NCBI GenBank assembly: GCA_913063265.1
Contig: CAJXZG010000026.1
Span: 1-55,872, forward strand
Direction of reading: 5' to 3'
Origin: an uncultured Prolixibacteraceae bacterium
GTDB lineage: Bacteria > Bacteroidota > Bacteroidia > Bacteroidales > Prolixibacteraceae
Length of the DNA: 55,872 nucleotides
The notes below the pieces were generated by a model. It was not told where the DNA came from, made no database searches, and saw only the letters and a program-made list of their open reading frames with translations. The position numbers were made by a program, and so were the translations under genes. Below, piece after piece: positions 1 to 9,379 of the stretch; position 1 is the stretch's first letter, and every line of letters begins with the position of its first letter.

Positions 1-1677
1 GCGCTCATCAGGATTTCCTTCCACCACAGGTTTGTAGCGAATATGATCCGGAGAAAGTGTTCTTAACCCCCTTTTTGTGAGCAGTTTCTTTTTTGCAACA
101 CTCAAAACAAGCTTTTTTTGTTCTTTCGTTAAAGGTGAGTAATCCATTGCAACAGCAATTACCATATTTGGCCTGACCGACCAATCCTGCCGTCCATCTT
201 TTACAACATCAGCCAAATGGTCATGACCACTCTTCCAAAATGTTTTTAAAAAAGCATCTCCAACTTTTTTTATCATTCTTTTCCATTCTCCGGTAAATTT
301 ATCATCACCGGATAATTCTGCCAGTTCAACAGCAAAACAAATCGCATTATACCACAAAGCGTTAACCTCTACCGGCAAACCTTCACGTTGAACAACGGCT
401 CTGCCATTTACTGATGAATTCATCCAGGTTAAAGGAATATTTTCTTTATGTGCGTAAACTAATCCCTCCCTGGTCACACCAATATATCCTAATCCGGAGT
501 TTTTGTATGCGAGTAGAATTTCTTTTATTGATTTTCCAAATTCCTTCCAAACAATTTCAGGCTGTTTTATTTTTTTGTAATACTTCATAACAGTCCATAT
601 AAACCATAACGAAGAATCAGCTGAATGATATACCGGATCTTTATCATGAATATGATCCGGAAAAAATCCGTTCTTTAAATAATTCAAATAGGTATCTAAA
701 ACATTTCTGCAACTTTCCGGATTATTTAATGACAAACACAATCCGGGCAATGAAACAAAAGTTTGTCGTGTAATACTTTCATACCAGGGATATCCTGCAA
801 TTACATCGGTTTTATCTTTATTTATCATTACAAATTGTCCCGCAGCATTATCCAAAGAACTTAAAAAAGAATCTCTTTCAACCCGGATATTTTCTTCTTT
901 TGCAAATTGTCTTTTAATTGATGCCGTTTTCGCCTCTTCCGTACCTCCTGCAAAAACTATGCTTTCACCTTTTTTTATTGACAATTCAAAATACCCCGGA
1001 ACAAACAGATCTTCAAGATATTCGTAACCTCTTTTAAGTTCCTTTAAATATTCCATATTATAATACCAGTCGGGAACAGGAATAAACTCAACTTTTTTAT
1101 TGAATTGCATAAAAAGCCTCGGGTAATCATCATACAGTTTTGCACTGATTCCATTTCTGGCTTTTTTATATTTACGTTGAACAAACATATTTGCTTTACC
1201 CAAATGATGAATATTCCTGAATGCTAAAAAAGGTTTGAATCTGAGCTTTACCGGATTTGCAGATTCTTCCAGTGTATATTTTATAAGTATCTGCTCTTTA
1301 CTTTCAACAAGCAAACGCTCTTTTGTAAGAACCACATTGCCAACACGATATGTGATTTTTGGAATTTTTCTAAACTCAATATTCCTAATGTATTTGTGAC
1401 CTCTGGGATCATAGTTTCCTCCTTGATAACGATGAATTCCAAGGTTAAACTCTGAACCGTTTTCAACTATTGTTTCATCAAGAGTAGAAAGTAAAACATG
1501 TTTTTCTCCGTTAAATTTTTGTATCGGACAAATCAAAAGTCCATGATATTTTCGTGTATTACAACCTATAATTGTGGAACTTGTGTATGCACCCGCCCTG
1601 TTTGTCCTGAGAATTTCTTTATTTAAAGAATATTCAAGGTTGATTAACTGTTCTTTTTTGAAGTTGAGGTATGTCAT
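1..1677 (-). CDS. Glycogen debranching enzyme (amylo-alpha-1,6-glucosidase type), C-terminus cut by window edge
   Basis: About 559 N-terminal codons are visible, reading from an ATG at 1677 into the window edge. The start contains the motif STIIGCNTRKYHGLLI, typical of the N-terminal domain of bacterial debranching enzymes, followed by a beta-rich region and an (alpha/alpha)6-like region with the patterns HSADSSLWFIW and LPVEVNALWYNA. Such enzymes hydrolyse the alpha-1,6 branch points of glycogen in the cytoplasm. No signal peptide is seen. It lies 90 bp downstream of the GSCFA gene and follows a branching enzyme on the same strand, which fits a glycogen or storage-glucan locus. The missing C-terminus should carry the rest of the catalytic barrel. 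Confidence 0.88.
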   Translation of the reverse strand, partial: MTYLNFKKEQLINLEYSLNKEILRTNRAGAYTSSTIIGCNTRKYHGLLICPIQKFNGEKHVLLSTLDETIVENGSEFNLGIHRYQGGNYDPRGHKYIRNIEFRKIPKITYRVGNVVLTKERLLVESKEQILIKYTLEESANPVKLRFKPFLAFRNIHHLGKANMFVQRKYKKARNGISAKLYDDYPRLFMQFNKKVEFIPVPDWYYNMEYLKELKRGYEYLEDLFVPGYFELSIKKGESIVFAGGTEEAKTASIKRQFAKEENIRVERDSFLSSLDNAAGQFVMINKDKTDVIAGYPWYESITRQTFVSLPGLCLSLNNPESCRNVLDTYLNYLKNGFFPDHIHDKDPVYHSADSSLWFIWTVMKYYKKIKQPEIVWKEFGKSIKEILLAYKNSGLGYIGVTREGLVYAHKENIPLTWMNSSVNGRAVVQREGLPVEVNALWYNAICFAVELAELSGDDKFTGEWKRMIKKVGDAFLKTFWKSGHDHLADVVKDGRQDWSVRPNMVIAVAMDYSPLTKEQKKLVLSVAKKKLLTKRGLRTLSPDHIRYKPVVEGNPDER

Positions 1678-1767
1678 TGTTCACCATACTTATTTTTGAA
1701 TATCCAACTCTTTTGAAACCATTCGATTTCCTATGTATACAAAGTTACGGCTTTGCCATTAAACCCT

Positions 1768-2787
1768 TTATTTTATCATTTTTTCTATTTCAAGTTTTTC
1801 TTTCAGGAAATATTTCTTTTCACCATCCAGCTTTAAGAATTTGTAATTTTGCTCTAATTTTTCTGTTTTGTCTAAAATTTTAGAAACAAATTTTAAATGC
1901 TCTTTTGTATTTTTGTTAAAAGGCCTGTGTTCAAATGCTTTGGTTATATCCAGAACATTTTCTGAAATTTGATGACTTTCCTTATCTATCAATGCTACTT
2001 CAAATTTTTCCCAAATCAGGTTAACTGCGGTATCTGATATATGGATCATATCCTGAGCGTAAAACCTGTAGTCACGCAGTTCGTCCATCATTATTTCGTA
2101 TGCCGGAAAATAATTACAAAATCCATTTTCAAACTTGTGTATTAACTCATCAATTGCCAGCAAAAGAACAGCCTTACTTCTTTGGTTCTCAACCGCACCA
2201 TCTTTCCAGTGCCTGACCGGGCTTACGGTAAAAACTATTCTAACCTTCTCATTTATTCTTTTTAGGTCTGTTAGCAACTGAAAATATAAATCTACAATTT
2301 CAGCTATGCTTAAACGTTCCCTTTCAAATTCAGAAGCAGGTATTTTGTGACAATTGGATACAATTTTCCCGTTTTTCTTAAACCGGTATACCCACGAAGT
2401 TCCAAAAGTTAAAAAGAGATAATCAGAAGACCTTAAAAACTTTCCTGAATGTTTTATTCTTACGTTTATTTTGTTGAGCGTTTCTTTTTCATTAATAGAG
2501 GAAAATCGCCCGTGATGATAAAAACTGTGATATAATCCATCTGCATAAACCAATTCATTATTTGTAAATTCTTTTTCCTGAATTAATATTTGTAATGCAT
2601 TGGCTACCGAAACCGGATTATATAAAATTCCAAACGGATTTATATCAACTTCATATTTTAACCCGTTCATTCGGTTCCCAATATTTTCAGTAAAACAAGA
2701 CCCAATAAACATGTTTGCTTTTGTATAGCCCGTTTTTTCGCGAAATTCAGGAATATTTACTTCAGTATGAAATTTTGAATTTCTCAT
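1768..2787 (-). CDS. GSCFA family protein (SGNH-hydrolase-like)
   Basis: The 339-residue product carries GSCFTENIGNRM at residues 29-40, the motif that names the GSCFA family, in the position of the nucleophile block I of SGNH/GDSL hydrolases. Near residue 246 QDMIHISD resembles the D-x-x-H catalytic block V of that fold. The family is common in Bacteroidota but its substrate is not known to me, and no signal peptide is visible. The ATG directly follows the stop codon of the branching enzyme gene with no gap, so the two are almost certainly co-transcribed and possibly translationally coupled. A role in storage-glucan metabolism is inference from context only. Confidence 0.82.
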   Translation of the reverse strand: MRNSKFHTEVNIPEFREKTGYTKANMFIGSCFTENIGNRMNGLKYEVDINPFGILYNPVSVANALQILIQEKEFTNNELVYADGLYHSFYHHGRFSSINEKETLNKINVRIKHSGKFLRSSDYLFLTFGTSWVYRFKKNGKIVSNCHKIPASEFERERLSIAEIVDLYFQLLTDLKRINEKVRIVFTVSPVRHWKDGAVENQRSKAVLLLAIDELIHKFENGFCNYFPAYEIMMDELRDYRFYAQDMIHISDTAVNLIWEKFEVALIDKESHQISENVLDITKAFEHRPFNKNTKEHLKFVSKILDKTEKLEQNYKFLKLDGEKKYFLKEKLEIEKMIK

Positions 2788-4806
2788 CTATTTCACCTTC
2801 GGGATATCTATTTTTTTTAAAACCAATGCGGTTCTTGCCGGTAAATATAGTTTTAAGTAATGCTGACTTTTAGCACCGGCCACCGGGTGGGTATAATAGC
2901 TGATTTCTTCATCAACCAGGTCGTTACCTCCAAAACGACCGGAATCGGTGTTTAATACAATTTTGTATTTTCCTGAACCAAGAGGAATCCCGTAGTCGGT
3001 AAATGATTGTGTTGGATTAAAATTAAAAACGAATAAAAATAATCCACGGTGATATGCCAAAACATTATCCGGTTTGTTTTCCATAACAAAATCTACCGAA
3101 GAAATGGATAACAGTTTGTTATCACCAATCATTCCAATCATTTCTTTATCGAAATCGTATAACCAGTGAAATTTTAACTCCGGATCTTCCGAGATACTCC
3201 AGATTCTTCGGCAATGATTAAAGGACCATCCGTTTCCCTCACGAGGGAAGTCTATCCACTCAGGATGCCCAAACTCATTTCCCATAAAATTTAAATATGC
3301 ACCACCGGCAGTTGTTGCCGTTGCCAGGCGTATCATTTTATGCAATGCAATTCCCCTGTCTACTGTCATATTGGGCTGGTCCTTTCTCATACTGAAATAC
3401 ATCTCTTTATCAATCAAACGAAAGATGATTGTCTTATCTCCCACCAGGGCCTGATCGTGAGATTCTGCATAACTAACCACTTTTTCATCCATTCTTTTTG
3501 ATGTAAGTTGATAGAATATTTCACCAACATCCCAATCATTATCCGATTTTTCTTTTATTAATTTTATCCAGAAATCAGGTACGCCCATTGCCATACGATA
3601 ATCGAAACCCAATCCTCCTCCTTCAACCGGAAAAGCCAGCCCGGGCATTCCGCTCATATCTTCAGCAATTGAAATGGCATTAGGATTTACCTGTTTTATT
3701 AATTTATTTGCCAAGCGGAGGTAAGTTGTTGCCTCGTGGTCGACATTGGCATCAAAATAATCATCGTATTTGGTAAATGCTTTTCCCAATCCATGATCGA
3801 AATAGAGCATACTTGTAATTCCATCAAATCTAAAACCATCAAACTTATACTCTTCGAGCCAAAATTTTATATTTGATAAAAGAAAATGTAATACCTCATT
3901 TTTTCCATAATTAAAGCAATATGAATCCCATGCCGGGTGTTCGCCTTTTGCTCCTTCATGAAAAAACTGAAACCGTGTTCCATCGTAATTCCCAAGTCCT
4001 TCGTTTTCGTTTTTTACCGCGTGAGAATGTACCAAATCCATCACTACGGAAATACCCATTTTGTGCGCTTCATCGATTAATTGTTTAAGATCGTCCGGAG
4101 TTCCAAAACGAGATGAGGCTGCAAAAAAACTTGAGATATGATAACCAAAGCTACCATAGTAGGGATGCTCAGGGATGGCCATTAATTGAATGGTATTGTA
4201 TCCATTTGCCTTTATTTTTGGCAGCATATTTTTCCGAAATTCGTTAAATGTGTGGACTCGTGGTTCTTCGCCTGCCATACCAATATGAGCTTCATAAATC
4301 AACAAAGGTTCATTATTTCTTTCATAATTTTCAATCTGCCACTGATATGGATTTTCAGGAGCCCAGACTTCAGCATTAAAAATATGAGTTTGAGAATCCT
4401 GTATAACCCGTGTTGCCCATGCCGGCACACGCTTTCCATAATTTATCGCCCAGTGTGTAGAAAGTGCATAAAGGTCTCCATGTTTAATTACAAGGCTATC
4501 CAGTTGCAATTCCCAAATGCCATTGTTGAGTAATTTAAATTCAAATTCCTTTTTTTCCTTCCAGTCGTTAAATGTTCCTACCAAATAAATATAAGTTGCG
4601 TTAGGTGCCCATTCACGAATAATCCACCCCTTATCAGTTTTAAACAAACCAAAATACAGGTGACCCGTTGCAAAATCAGAAAGCGTTGCTCCTCCGGTTA
4701 ACTCTTTCTCTTTTGAATCCGCTTCCTCAATACGTTTTAAAATTACTTCTGAAAATGGTTCAAGCCACTTATCATCCTGCACTAATTTTGGAAGATTCTC
4801 TTTCAT
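2788..4806 (-). CDS. glgB: 1,4-alpha-glucan branching enzyme
   Basis: This 672-residue GH13 protein forms alpha-1,6 branches in glycogen by cutting and transferring alpha-1,4 glucan chains. The N-terminal part (about 30-150) looks like a CBM48/early-set domain (GLFKTDKGWIIREWAPNA). The catalytic barrel follows, with the nucleophile Asp in DGFRFDGITSM (about residue 326), the acid/base Glu in SIAEDMSG (about 382) and the third carboxylate in YAESHDQALVGDK. An all-beta C-terminal domain ends the chain. The length is that of the eukaryote-like glgB found in Bacteroidota rather than the 730-residue proteobacterial form. It is the first gene of a three-gene glycogen cluster. Confidence 0.94.
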   Translation of the reverse strand: MKENLPKLVQDDKWLEPFSEVILKRIEEADSKEKELTGGATLSDFATGHLYFGLFKTDKGWIIREWAPNATYIYLVGTFNDWKEKKEFEFKLLNNGIWELQLDSLVIKHGDLYALSTHWAINYGKRVPAWATRVIQDSQTHIFNAEVWAPENPYQWQIENYERNNEPLLIYEAHIGMAGEEPRVHTFNEFRKNMLPKIKANGYNTIQLMAIPEHPYYGSFGYHISSFFAASSRFGTPDDLKQLIDEAHKMGISVVMDLVHSHAVKNENEGLGNYDGTRFQFFHEGAKGEHPAWDSYCFNYGKNEVLHFLLSNIKFWLEEYKFDGFRFDGITSMLYFDHGLGKAFTKYDDYFDANVDHEATTYLRLANKLIKQVNPNAISIAEDMSGMPGLAFPVEGGGLGFDYRMAMGVPDFWIKLIKEKSDNDWDVGEIFYQLTSKRMDEKVVSYAESHDQALVGDKTIIFRLIDKEMYFSMRKDQPNMTVDRGIALHKMIRLATATTAGGAYLNFMGNEFGHPEWIDFPREGNGWSFNHCRRIWSISEDPELKFHWLYDFDKEMIGMIGDNKLLSISSVDFVMENKPDNVLAYHRGLFLFVFNFNPTQSFTDYGIPLGSGKYKIVLNTDSGRFGGNDLVDEEISYYTHPVAGAKSQHYLKLYLPARTALVLKKIDIPKVK

Positions 4807-4983
4807 ATTCTAAAATAGATTTATTTGCTTTTAAAAGCACATTTGCTTCGTTTTTTATAAAGATAAATAATCGCTTTCAACTATGATATTAATTTTATTA
4901 AAAGTGGAAAAAATTAATTGCTTTTGAGTGAAAATGGAAAAGACATATTATACACAGGTTAAAGTGATTAACTTTTATGCGCC

Positions 4984-5008
4984 AAACAATTTTTAACAAG
5001 AATTGTTT
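4984..5008. promoter_or_regulatory. Inverted repeat upstream of the trans-sulfuration gene
   Basis: AAACAATT (4984-4991) and AATTGTTT (5001-5008) form perfect 8-bp arms around a 9-nt spacer, 22 bp before the ATG at 5031. It may be an operator or a leader hairpin for the PLP enzyme gene. No T-run follows and no known SAM riboswitch core was recognised. Confidence 0.3.
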
Positions 5009-5030
5009 TCAATGATCAAAATTGTATAAG

Positions 5031-6263
5031 ATGAAAAAAACCGGATTCACTACCACTGCTCTTAATGTGCCTTATAAAAAAGAAGATCCTCACAAGTCTT
5101 TACAAATGCCACTCTACGAATCGGTTGCATTTGCTTTTGATTCGGCAGAACAAATGGAGGCCAATTTTAAAGGAGAATATAATGCCCATGTTTATTCAAG
5201 AACATCCAGTCCGACAGTTGAGTATTTTGAGCAAAAACTGGTTGCATTAACCAACAGTCATGCGGCATTGGCATTAAGTTCGGGAATGGCTGCAATATCG
5301 AATACAATTTTAGCAATTTGTAAGAGCGGTGAAAATATTATTTCAGGCAGCCGATTATTTGGTCACACCTATGCACTCTTTAAACAAACCCTACCGGAAT
5401 ATGGCATTAAAACACGTTTCTCAGATTTAAAAGATTTTTCACAGATTGAAAAACTGATAGACAAAAATACCCGGGCGATATATTTTGAAACGGTTACAAA
5501 TCCACAACTTGATATTGCAGATATTGAGCTGCTTGCGTCGATTTCCAAAAAACACAATATTCTTTTAATTACCGACAGCACCATGACTCCTCCCAATGTT
5601 TTTAGCGCCGGGAAATGGGGAATAAATATCGAAGTTGTTTCAACTACAAAATATATGTCGGGTGGTGCAACATCTTTTGGCGGTGCAATTGTTGATCACG
5701 GTAATTATGAATGGAGCAAAAATCCAAACTTTGAGAATTACATAGAAAAATTTGGCAAAAACGCGTTTATTGCCAAACTACGTAAAAACATTTATCGAAA
5801 TACAGGTGGAAGTATGGCTCCTCAAACAGCAAAACTAATGATTCATGGACTGGATCTGCTGGAATTAAGAGTTAACAAATGTTACAAGAATTGTTTGGCT
5901 CTGGGAGAGTTTTTTGAGTCAAATAAAAAAATAAAACGTGTTGATTATCCCGGGTTACAAAAAGATAAAGGTTATGTTCTTTCCCAAAAACAATTTGATG
6001 GAATTCCCGGAACCATCATGTCTTTTGATTTGGAATCGCAAAATGCTTGTTACACTTTTATGAATAAACTTCAGATTATTAGACGGGCAACCAATTTAAA
6101 TGACAATAAATCACTAATTATTCATCCCTATTCAACCATTTACAATGAGTTTTCAGAAGAGGAAAGAGATGCATCAGGAGTCAGAAGCACCATGATGCGG
6201 CTTTCTGTGGGTATTGAAAATGTAGAAGATTTGATTCAGGATATTTCAAAGGCCCTCGAATAA
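5031..6263 (+). CDS. Trans-sulfuration family PLP-dependent enzyme (Cys/Met metabolism)
   Basis: The 410-residue product belongs to the Cys/Met metabolism PLP enzymes (cystathionine gamma-synthase, methionine gamma-lyase, O-acetylhomoserine sulfhydrylase). The PLP lysine is K207 in STTKYMSGG. Other family blocks are YSRTSSPTVEYFEQKLVAL, LSSGMAAISNTILA and YFETVTNPQLDIADI. Motifs alone do not settle the exact reaction; a sulfhydrylase or gamma-lyase is most likely. The same frame opens at a TTG at 5022, but the ATG at 5031 begins MKKTGFTTTALN as in relatives, so I use it. The gene stands alone between divergent glgB and the convergent efflux operon. Confidence 0.85.
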   Translation: MKKTGFTTTALNVPYKKEDPHKSLQMPLYESVAFAFDSAEQMEANFKGEYNAHVYSRTSSPTVEYFEQKLVALTNSHAALALSSGMAAISNTILAICKSGENIISGSRLFGHTYALFKQTLPEYGIKTRFSDLKDFSQIEKLIDKNTRAIYFETVTNPQLDIADIELLASISKKHNILLITDSTMTPPNVFSAGKWGINIEVVSTTKYMSGGATSFGGAIVDHGNYEWSKNPNFENYIEKFGKNAFIAKLRKNIYRNTGGSMAPQTAKLMIHGLDLLELRVNKCYKNCLALGEFFESNKKIKRVDYPGLQKDKGYVLSQKQFDGIPGTIMSFDLESQNACYTFMNKLQIIRRATNLNDNKSLIIHPYSTIYNEFSEEERDASGVRSTMMRLSVGIENVEDLIQDISKALE

Positions 6264-6310
6264 AACTTTCTTAACAAATTCGGGTTTGGTGGTTTCTCTG
6301 TCTGACGGCT

Positions 6311-6368
6311 GGCAGGCAAACTGCCATTTATTTAATCGCGAATCGGAGTTCGCGAAACCCAATAAATG
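6311..6368. repeat. Tandem hairpins downstream of the PLP enzyme gene
   Basis: GGCAG/CTGCC (6311-6325) forms a small hairpin. It is followed by a larger nested structure: outer arms CATTTATT (6325-6332) and AATAAATG (6361-6368), inner arms TCGCGAA (6336-6342) and TTCGCGA (6349-6355). It sits between two convergent genes. It could end transcription from either side but lacks a T-run; a dispersed intergenic repeat is the alternative. Confidence 0.5.
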
Positions 6369-6386
6369 AAGAGTGAGTCAAAATCC

Positions 6387-7508
6387 TCAACTTGTCTTTT
6401 TATAATTAATTATCGCCCAGGTATTAAAGAAAATAGCAAAACCTGTAATAATAATCATGTGGTTTTTGATTTCATTAAAACCACTTCCTTTCATAATTAC
6501 CATGCGCATTACTTCAATAAAATAGGTAACCGGATTTAAGCGGGCAATCCATTGCGACCATTCGGGCATACTATCCACTGAGGTAAATAATCCACCCATC
6601 AACACAAATATCATCATAAAGAAAAATGCCAGCGACATGGCCTGCTGTTGAGTATTTGAATAAGTTGAAATTATCAGTCCGAGGCCTAATACTGCCAACA
6701 GATATATGGACAAAAAAGAATAAAGAACCAGAATACTTCCTTCCGGAACAATGCCATAAACAACCCTTGAAACCAGAAATAATCCTATTGAAAAAACAAA
6801 CATTCCGATAATCCAGAATGGAATCAGTTTACCAAGAATAAAGTGGTGCTTTCTTATGGGTGTAACATTTATCTGTTCTATAGTACCCACTTCTTTTTCT
6901 TTTACAATATTCAACGCACACATAAATGCTCCCACCATTGAAACAAGTATTACCAATATTCCCGGGACCATAAAAACCGGGTAATTTAAAAAGCGGTTAA
7001 ACCAGTTTGATGAAACAATTTCAATTTGTGGGGAATTACTGGTTTTTGAAGGTGGTAAAATTTCGGTTCTTAAATTCTGATTAAAATCTGAGATAATATT
7101 TCCTAAATATGTGCTGCCAACCATTGCTTTTGTGCCGTTAATGGCGTTCACTGCAACAAACAATTTCTGAGTGTTTTCTCTGATGATTTGTTTTTCAAAA
7201 TCAGCCGGTATTTCCAACACCAAATCGGCCTTGTTTTTTTCCATCAGCCGAAATCCTTCCTCAAACGAATTTCCGTAATCAGCCAGTTTAAAATATCCCG
7301 ATGCCACAATTTTCGAAACCAGCTTTTGTGAAAATGCAGACCTGTCATGATCGACTATACTGATGTTTATGTTTTTGATTTCGTAGTCGGCTGCCAGTGG
7401 CATAACCAGTAATTGTATAATGGGCATTGCAATGATTAGCCTCAATATTGTCTTATCGCGAAATATTTGACGAAACTCTTTTTGAAGTAAAAAAATCAAT
7501 GTCCTCAT
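6387..7508 (-). CDS. ABC-2 type transporter permease (YbhR-like)
   Basis: The 373-residue inner-membrane protein has an N-terminal transmembrane helix, a large periplasmic domain (about 45-175) and five or six C-terminal helices. The EKEVGTIEQINVTPI segment is characteristic of the ABC-2 permease family that includes YbhR/YbhS and NodJ-like exporters. Its ATG overlaps the stop codon of the preceding permease gene by 4 bp (ATGA), a sign of translational coupling. It is the last gene of the seven-gene efflux operon and would pair with the upstream permease as a heterodimer. The substrate is unknown; cationic drugs or hydrophobic toxic compounds are exported by the E. coli counterpart. Confidence 0.9.
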   Translation of the reverse strand: MRTLIFLLQKEFRQIFRDKTILRLIIAMPIIQLLVMPLAADYEIKNINISIVDHDRSAFSQKLVSKIVASGYFKLADYGNSFEEGFRLMEKNKADLVLEIPADFEKQIIRENTQKLFVAVNAINGTKAMVGSTYLGNIISDFNQNLRTEILPPSKTSNSPQIEIVSSNWFNRFLNYPVFMVPGILVILVSMVGAFMCALNIVKEKEVGTIEQINVTPIRKHHFILGKLIPFWIIGMFVFSIGLFLVSRVVYGIVPEGSILVLYSFLSIYLLAVLGLGLIISTYSNTQQQAMSLAFFFMMIFVLMGGLFTSVDSMPEWSQWIARLNPVTYFIEVMRMVIMKGSGFNEIKNHMIIITGFAIFFNTWAIINYKKTS

Positions 7509-8611
7509 GACAAACGTACTTTGAATTTTTTAATACTAACAATCAACAAAAACAGTGTCATTCCCATTAAAATCAGGGTTTCCTTCCAAATTGCTGAAAA
7601 TCCGAGGCCTTTAATCATTATAGATTTTACAATAATGTAATACCATTTTGCCGGAATGATATTTGAAATTACCTGAAGTACAAGCGGCATATTTTCCAGC
7701 GGAAACATAAACCCGGTAAACAAAACTGTTGGAAGCAACATTCCCATTAAAGAGATTATCATCGCGGTTTGCTGTGAGGCAGTAGAGTTGGAAATTAGTA
7801 AACCAAGTGATAAAGCAGTAATTATTAACAAAGCACTTTCTAAAAACAGTAAAATTACGCTTCCCTTTATAGTCATATCCAACAGGGTTACACTTAATAC
7901 AAGAATTACAATAAGGTTGATTATTGATAAAAAGAAATAAGGAATAGCCTTTGAGATAACCACCAAAACTGCATTAAACGGCGAGACCAGTAACACCTCC
8001 ATCGTCCCCGATTCTTTTTCCCGCACGATAGAAACTGAAGTCATTAAAACACTTACTAAAAACAGAACCAAAGCCATCACTCCGGGAACAAAATTGGTTG
8101 CTCCCTTAAGTTCAGGATTATAAATCATTCGCATTTCAGTTTCTATTTGTAAGGGAATTTTTCTCCCGGCCATCAATTCTTTATGATAATCACCAATTAT
8201 ACTTGTTGCATACATGGTTAATGTATTTGCAGTATTGGGATCAGACGCATCCGCAATAATTTGAACCTGCGCTTTATTTTCGTGATTTAAACTGTGATTA
8301 AAATTTGGAGGGAAAACGATAACCAATTTAACCTTGCCTTTTTTAAAGGTTTCTTCTATTTCGTTGTTATTAAGAAAAACCTGTTCAATTTCAAAGTTCT
8401 TGCTTACCTCCAGTTTGTCGATAATTGCACGGGTAGCTATATCATTTGAGTTATCGCAAATTACAATTTTCGTATTTTTTATTTCGTTGGTAAGGGCAAA
8501 GCCAAAGAGAATGATTTGTGCAATTGGCATACCAAAAAGCAACAGCAATGTTTTTCTATCCCTGAAAACATGGTAAAACTCCTTTCGTACAAATGCTAAA
8601 AACTGCTTCAT
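7505..8611 (-). CDS. ABC-2 type transporter permease (YbhS-like)
   Basis: This 368-residue permease has the same layout as its downstream partner: one N-terminal helix (FYHVFRDRKTLLLLFGMPIAQIILFGFAL), a periplasmic domain of roughly 140 residues and a C-terminal helical bundle with the family motif EKESGTMEVLLVSPF. The two permeases are clear paralogues with diverged sequences, as in YbhS/YbhR. It lies 20 bp after the second ATPase gene. Together with the ATPases it should form an inner-membrane exporter that delivers substrate to the HlyD/TolC pair encoded upstream. Confidence 0.9.
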   Translation of the reverse strand: MKQFLAFVRKEFYHVFRDRKTLLLLFGMPIAQIILFGFALTNEIKNTKIVICDNSNDIATRAIIDKLEVSKNFEIEQVFLNNNEIEETFKKGKVKLVIVFPPNFNHSLNHENKAQVQIIADASDPNTANTLTMYATSIIGDYHKELMAGRKIPLQIETEMRMIYNPELKGATNFVPGVMALVLFLVSVLMTSVSIVREKESGTMEVLLVSPFNAVLVVISKAIPYFFLSIINLIVILVLSVTLLDMTIKGSVILLFLESALLIITALSLGLLISNSTASQQTAMIISLMGMLLPTVLFTGFMFPLENMPLVLQVISNIIPAKWYYIIVKSIMIKGLGFSAIWKETLILMGMTLFLLIVSIKKFKVRLS

Positions 8612-8631
8612 CCTTTATTTTTAAATTCTTT

Positions 8632-9378
8632 TTAATCGCTTGTTCTTTCAGCTCCTCTTGCCAAATGATAAAATACATCATCCATAGTGTTTACCTCGTA
8701 TGTTTTTTTCAATTGTTTTGGTGAATCAAGCGCTGCAATCTTACCATCAACCATCATTGATATTCGGTTACAATATTCTGCTTCATCCATATAATGGGTG
8801 GTTACAAAAACTGTGATTCCTTTTTCAGAGGCATCATAAATCAAATCCCAAAATTGACGGCGTGTTACGGGATCCACTCCCCCTGTTGGTTCATCGAGAA
8901 AAACAATTTTAGGATCATGAAAAATAGCGACTGAAAAAGCAAGTTTCTGTTTCCATCCCAATGGCAGAGAACCTACTAGTTTTGTTGCCTCTTTTTCAAG
9001 TCCCAGTTGAACAAGTAATTCTTCACTCTTGGTTTTTATACTGGCTTTTGTCATTCCATAGATACCTCCAAAAAACTTTACATTTTCAAGGATGGTTAAA
9101 TCTTCATACAATGAAAATTTCTGACTCATATAGCCAATGTTTCTTTTTATTTTTTCAGTTTTCCGATACACATCGAAACCTGCAACAGAAGCATTTCCGG
9201 AAGTAGGAAGCGACAAACCACAAAGCATTCTCATTGCTGTTGTTTTTCCGGCACCATTAGCTCCCAGGAAACCGAATATCTCTCCCTCAAAAACATCAAA
9301 GGAAATTTCATCTACAGCTGTAAAACTGCCAAACCGTTTGGTTAAATTTTTCGTAGATATTACAATATTTTGTTTCAT
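8632..9378 (-). CDS. ABC transporter ATP-binding protein (second ATPase of the efflux system)
   Basis: The 248-residue ATPase has Walker A GANGAGKTT, a Q-loop in IGYMSQKFSLYEDLT, Walker B KIVFLDEPTGGVD and the switch His in FVTTHYMDEAEYC. The signature position reads LVGSLPLGWKQKLAF, so the canonical LSGGQ is replaced by LPLGW. This suggests an asymmetric ATPase pair in which one composite site may be degenerate. In E. coli the two ATPase halves are fused in YbhF; here they are separate genes 1 bp apart, with the preceding gene supplying the canonical signature. Confidence 0.93.
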   Translation of the reverse strand: MKQNIVISTKNLTKRFGSFTAVDEISFDVFEGEIFGFLGANGAGKTTAMRMLCGLSLPTSGNASVAGFDVYRKTEKIKRNIGYMSQKFSLYEDLTILENVKFFGGIYGMTKASIKTKSEELLVQLGLEKEATKLVGSLPLGWKQKLAFSVAIFHDPKIVFLDEPTGGVDPVTRRQFWDLIYDASEKGITVFVTTHYMDEAEYCNRISMMVDGKIAALDSPKQLKKTYEVNTMDDVFYHLARGAERTSD

Positions 9379-9379
9379 A

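Noticed and set aside
5022..5030. TTG-started extension of the PLP enzyme
   Set aside because: The ATG at 5031 gives the normal family N-terminus.
4900..5030. SAM riboswitch ahead of the sulfur-metabolism gene
   Set aside because: Only a simple inverted repeat was found; no known SAM riboswitch core could be recognised.
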